A model generated the notes under the pieces. The model ran no database searches. It was not told where the DNA came from and saw only the letters and a list, made by a program, of their open reading frames with translations. From Spirosoma luteum DSM 19990 (lineage in GTDB: Bacteria; Bacteroidota; Bacteroidia; Cytophagales; Spirosomataceae): DNA of 64,000 nucleotides. Made by a program: the position numbers and the translations under genes. The DNA lies in contig NZ_KB893301.1 of NCBI RefSeq assembly GCF_000374065.1, forward strand, positions 89,429-153,428, read 5' to 3'. This document shows positions 63,493-64,000 of the stretch, piece by piece; the stretch's first letter is position 1; every line of letters begins with the position of its first letter.

Positions 63493-64000
63493 TTAGTGTT
63501 TCCCTGTACGAACGTTGACAAAAGCACCGTTGGCATCGAACAGCAGGAAGTATCTGGTACTGTTCTGCGTAATCATTACGGCGTATACCGTTACACCGTC
63601 CCGCGTAGTAGCCTGGTATGCCTGCCCGAAGGTATAACCGCTATAGTTGGTTGTCAGGTACGTGGTTACGGTAGCGGGTAGCTGAGCCGCCGTTAGCGAG
63701 GTGCCCATTGGTTTTCCTCCGCCGGGTCCACCATGACCTCCTTTACCTCCACCCCCTTTCAGCAGGTTGCCCGCTGGGTCGAAGTTAAGCTGGAACGTTT
63801 TGCCGTTGGCCGTAATAACCGTTTCGTAATAAATCACCACCCCGGCCGAATCCGCAGCCTGTTCGGCCTGAACCAGTACGTAGCCGGGGTAAGTGGTGGT
63901 CAGGTAGGTAGTAATGGCGGCTGGCAACGCATCGGCCGTAATTGTGGTTTCGTTCGCATCGTTCATACCGGGACCGCGTCCGCCTTTGCCAGCCACAAAA
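63493..64000 (-). CDS. PepSY-like secreted protein, 5' end beyond the window
   Basis: At least 168 residues; the frame is open at the right edge, so the true start lies outside. Two PepSY-like repeats, each with a (T/L)P(A)xxTTYLTTxYxGY pattern (LPAAITTYLTTTYPGYV and LPATVTTYLTTNYSGYT), are joined by a Gly/His/Lys-rich linker (GGGGKGGHGGPGGGK). Similar PepSY-like (DUF2874-type) proteins are periplasmic in Bacteroidota. A signal peptide is expected outside the window. Function not known. Confidence 0.65.
   Translation of the reverse strand, partial: FVAGKGGRGPGMNDANETTITADALPAAITTYLTTTYPGYVLVQAEQAADSAGVVIYYETVITANGKTFQLNFDPAGNLLKGGGGKGGHGGPGGGKPMGTSLTAAQLPATVTTYLTTNYSGYTFGQAYQATTRDGVTVYAVMITQNSTRYFLLFDANGAFVNVRTGKH

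Overview
The window looks like chromosomal DNA of a Bacteroidota member of the order Cytophagales, close to Spirosoma, Fibrella or Rudanella. This is inferred from the gene families (DUF5686 outer-membrane protein, PD40-OmpA protein, secreted SGNH/DUF11 protein, GIN-domain DUF2807 protein, split transketolases, NUDIX-type AraR), from AnnTTTG-like -7 promoter boxes, and from the lack of strong Shine-Dalgarno sites. No rRNA, tRNA, CRISPR array, phage or transposase gene was seen.

Layout. 1-5.7 kb: dapA and ligA (minus), then rpe and a GH13 lipoprotein (plus). 5.7-21.4 kb: a plus-strand envelope and surface-glycan region with an OmpA/PD40 protein, a broken GT39 gene, a transketolase N half, an epimerase::GT2 fusion, a transketolase C half, a polytopic membrane protein, an acyltransferase, a GT2, a UDP-galactopyranose-mutase-like flavoprotein, a large anchored protein and an SGNH protein. 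21.4-31.7 kb: small hypotheticals, pyrR, a DUF5686 protein, fdhD, a lipid kinase divergent from an App1-type phosphatase, a secreted SGNH/DUF11 protein and an exported RidA. 32.2-36.2 kb: an acid-sugar cassette (GntP permease, glucarate-dehydratase-like enzyme, M19 dipeptidase). 36.3-43.8 kb: a complete six-gene L-arabinose operon on the minus strand (araR, araB, araA, GH51, araD, galM). 44-46.8 kb: a heptad-repeat protein, OsmC, and an ECF sigma / membrane anti-sigma / Spy-like module. 46.9-53 kb: a minus-strand run M23 peptidase, bcp, transketolase N half, AAA ATPase, TOPRIM-like protein, transketolase C half. 53-64 kb: FAH hydrolase, M48 peptidase, sucC, ABC ATPases, a TolC/HlyD exporter, DUF2807, purK and a partial PepSY-like gene.

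Most interesting points. (1) An AT-richer ATPase + TOPRIM-like pair, resembling an OLD/PARIS/RloAB-type nuclease defence system split over two genes, sits between the two halves of a transketolase. It is bordered by one of two copies of an 80-bp double-hairpin repeat; the second copy lies at the other side of the transketolase N half and supplies the stop codon of bcp. (2) The other split transketolase in the window is also interrupted, by an epimerase::glycosyltransferase fusion, which suggests a specialised sugar-building unit. (3) A GH13 lipoprotein has Asn where the catalytic nucleophile Asp is expected. (4) Many gene borders carry unusually long perfect inverted repeats of unique sequence (up to 33 bp), and others carry degenerate purine-rich or simple-repeat palindromes.
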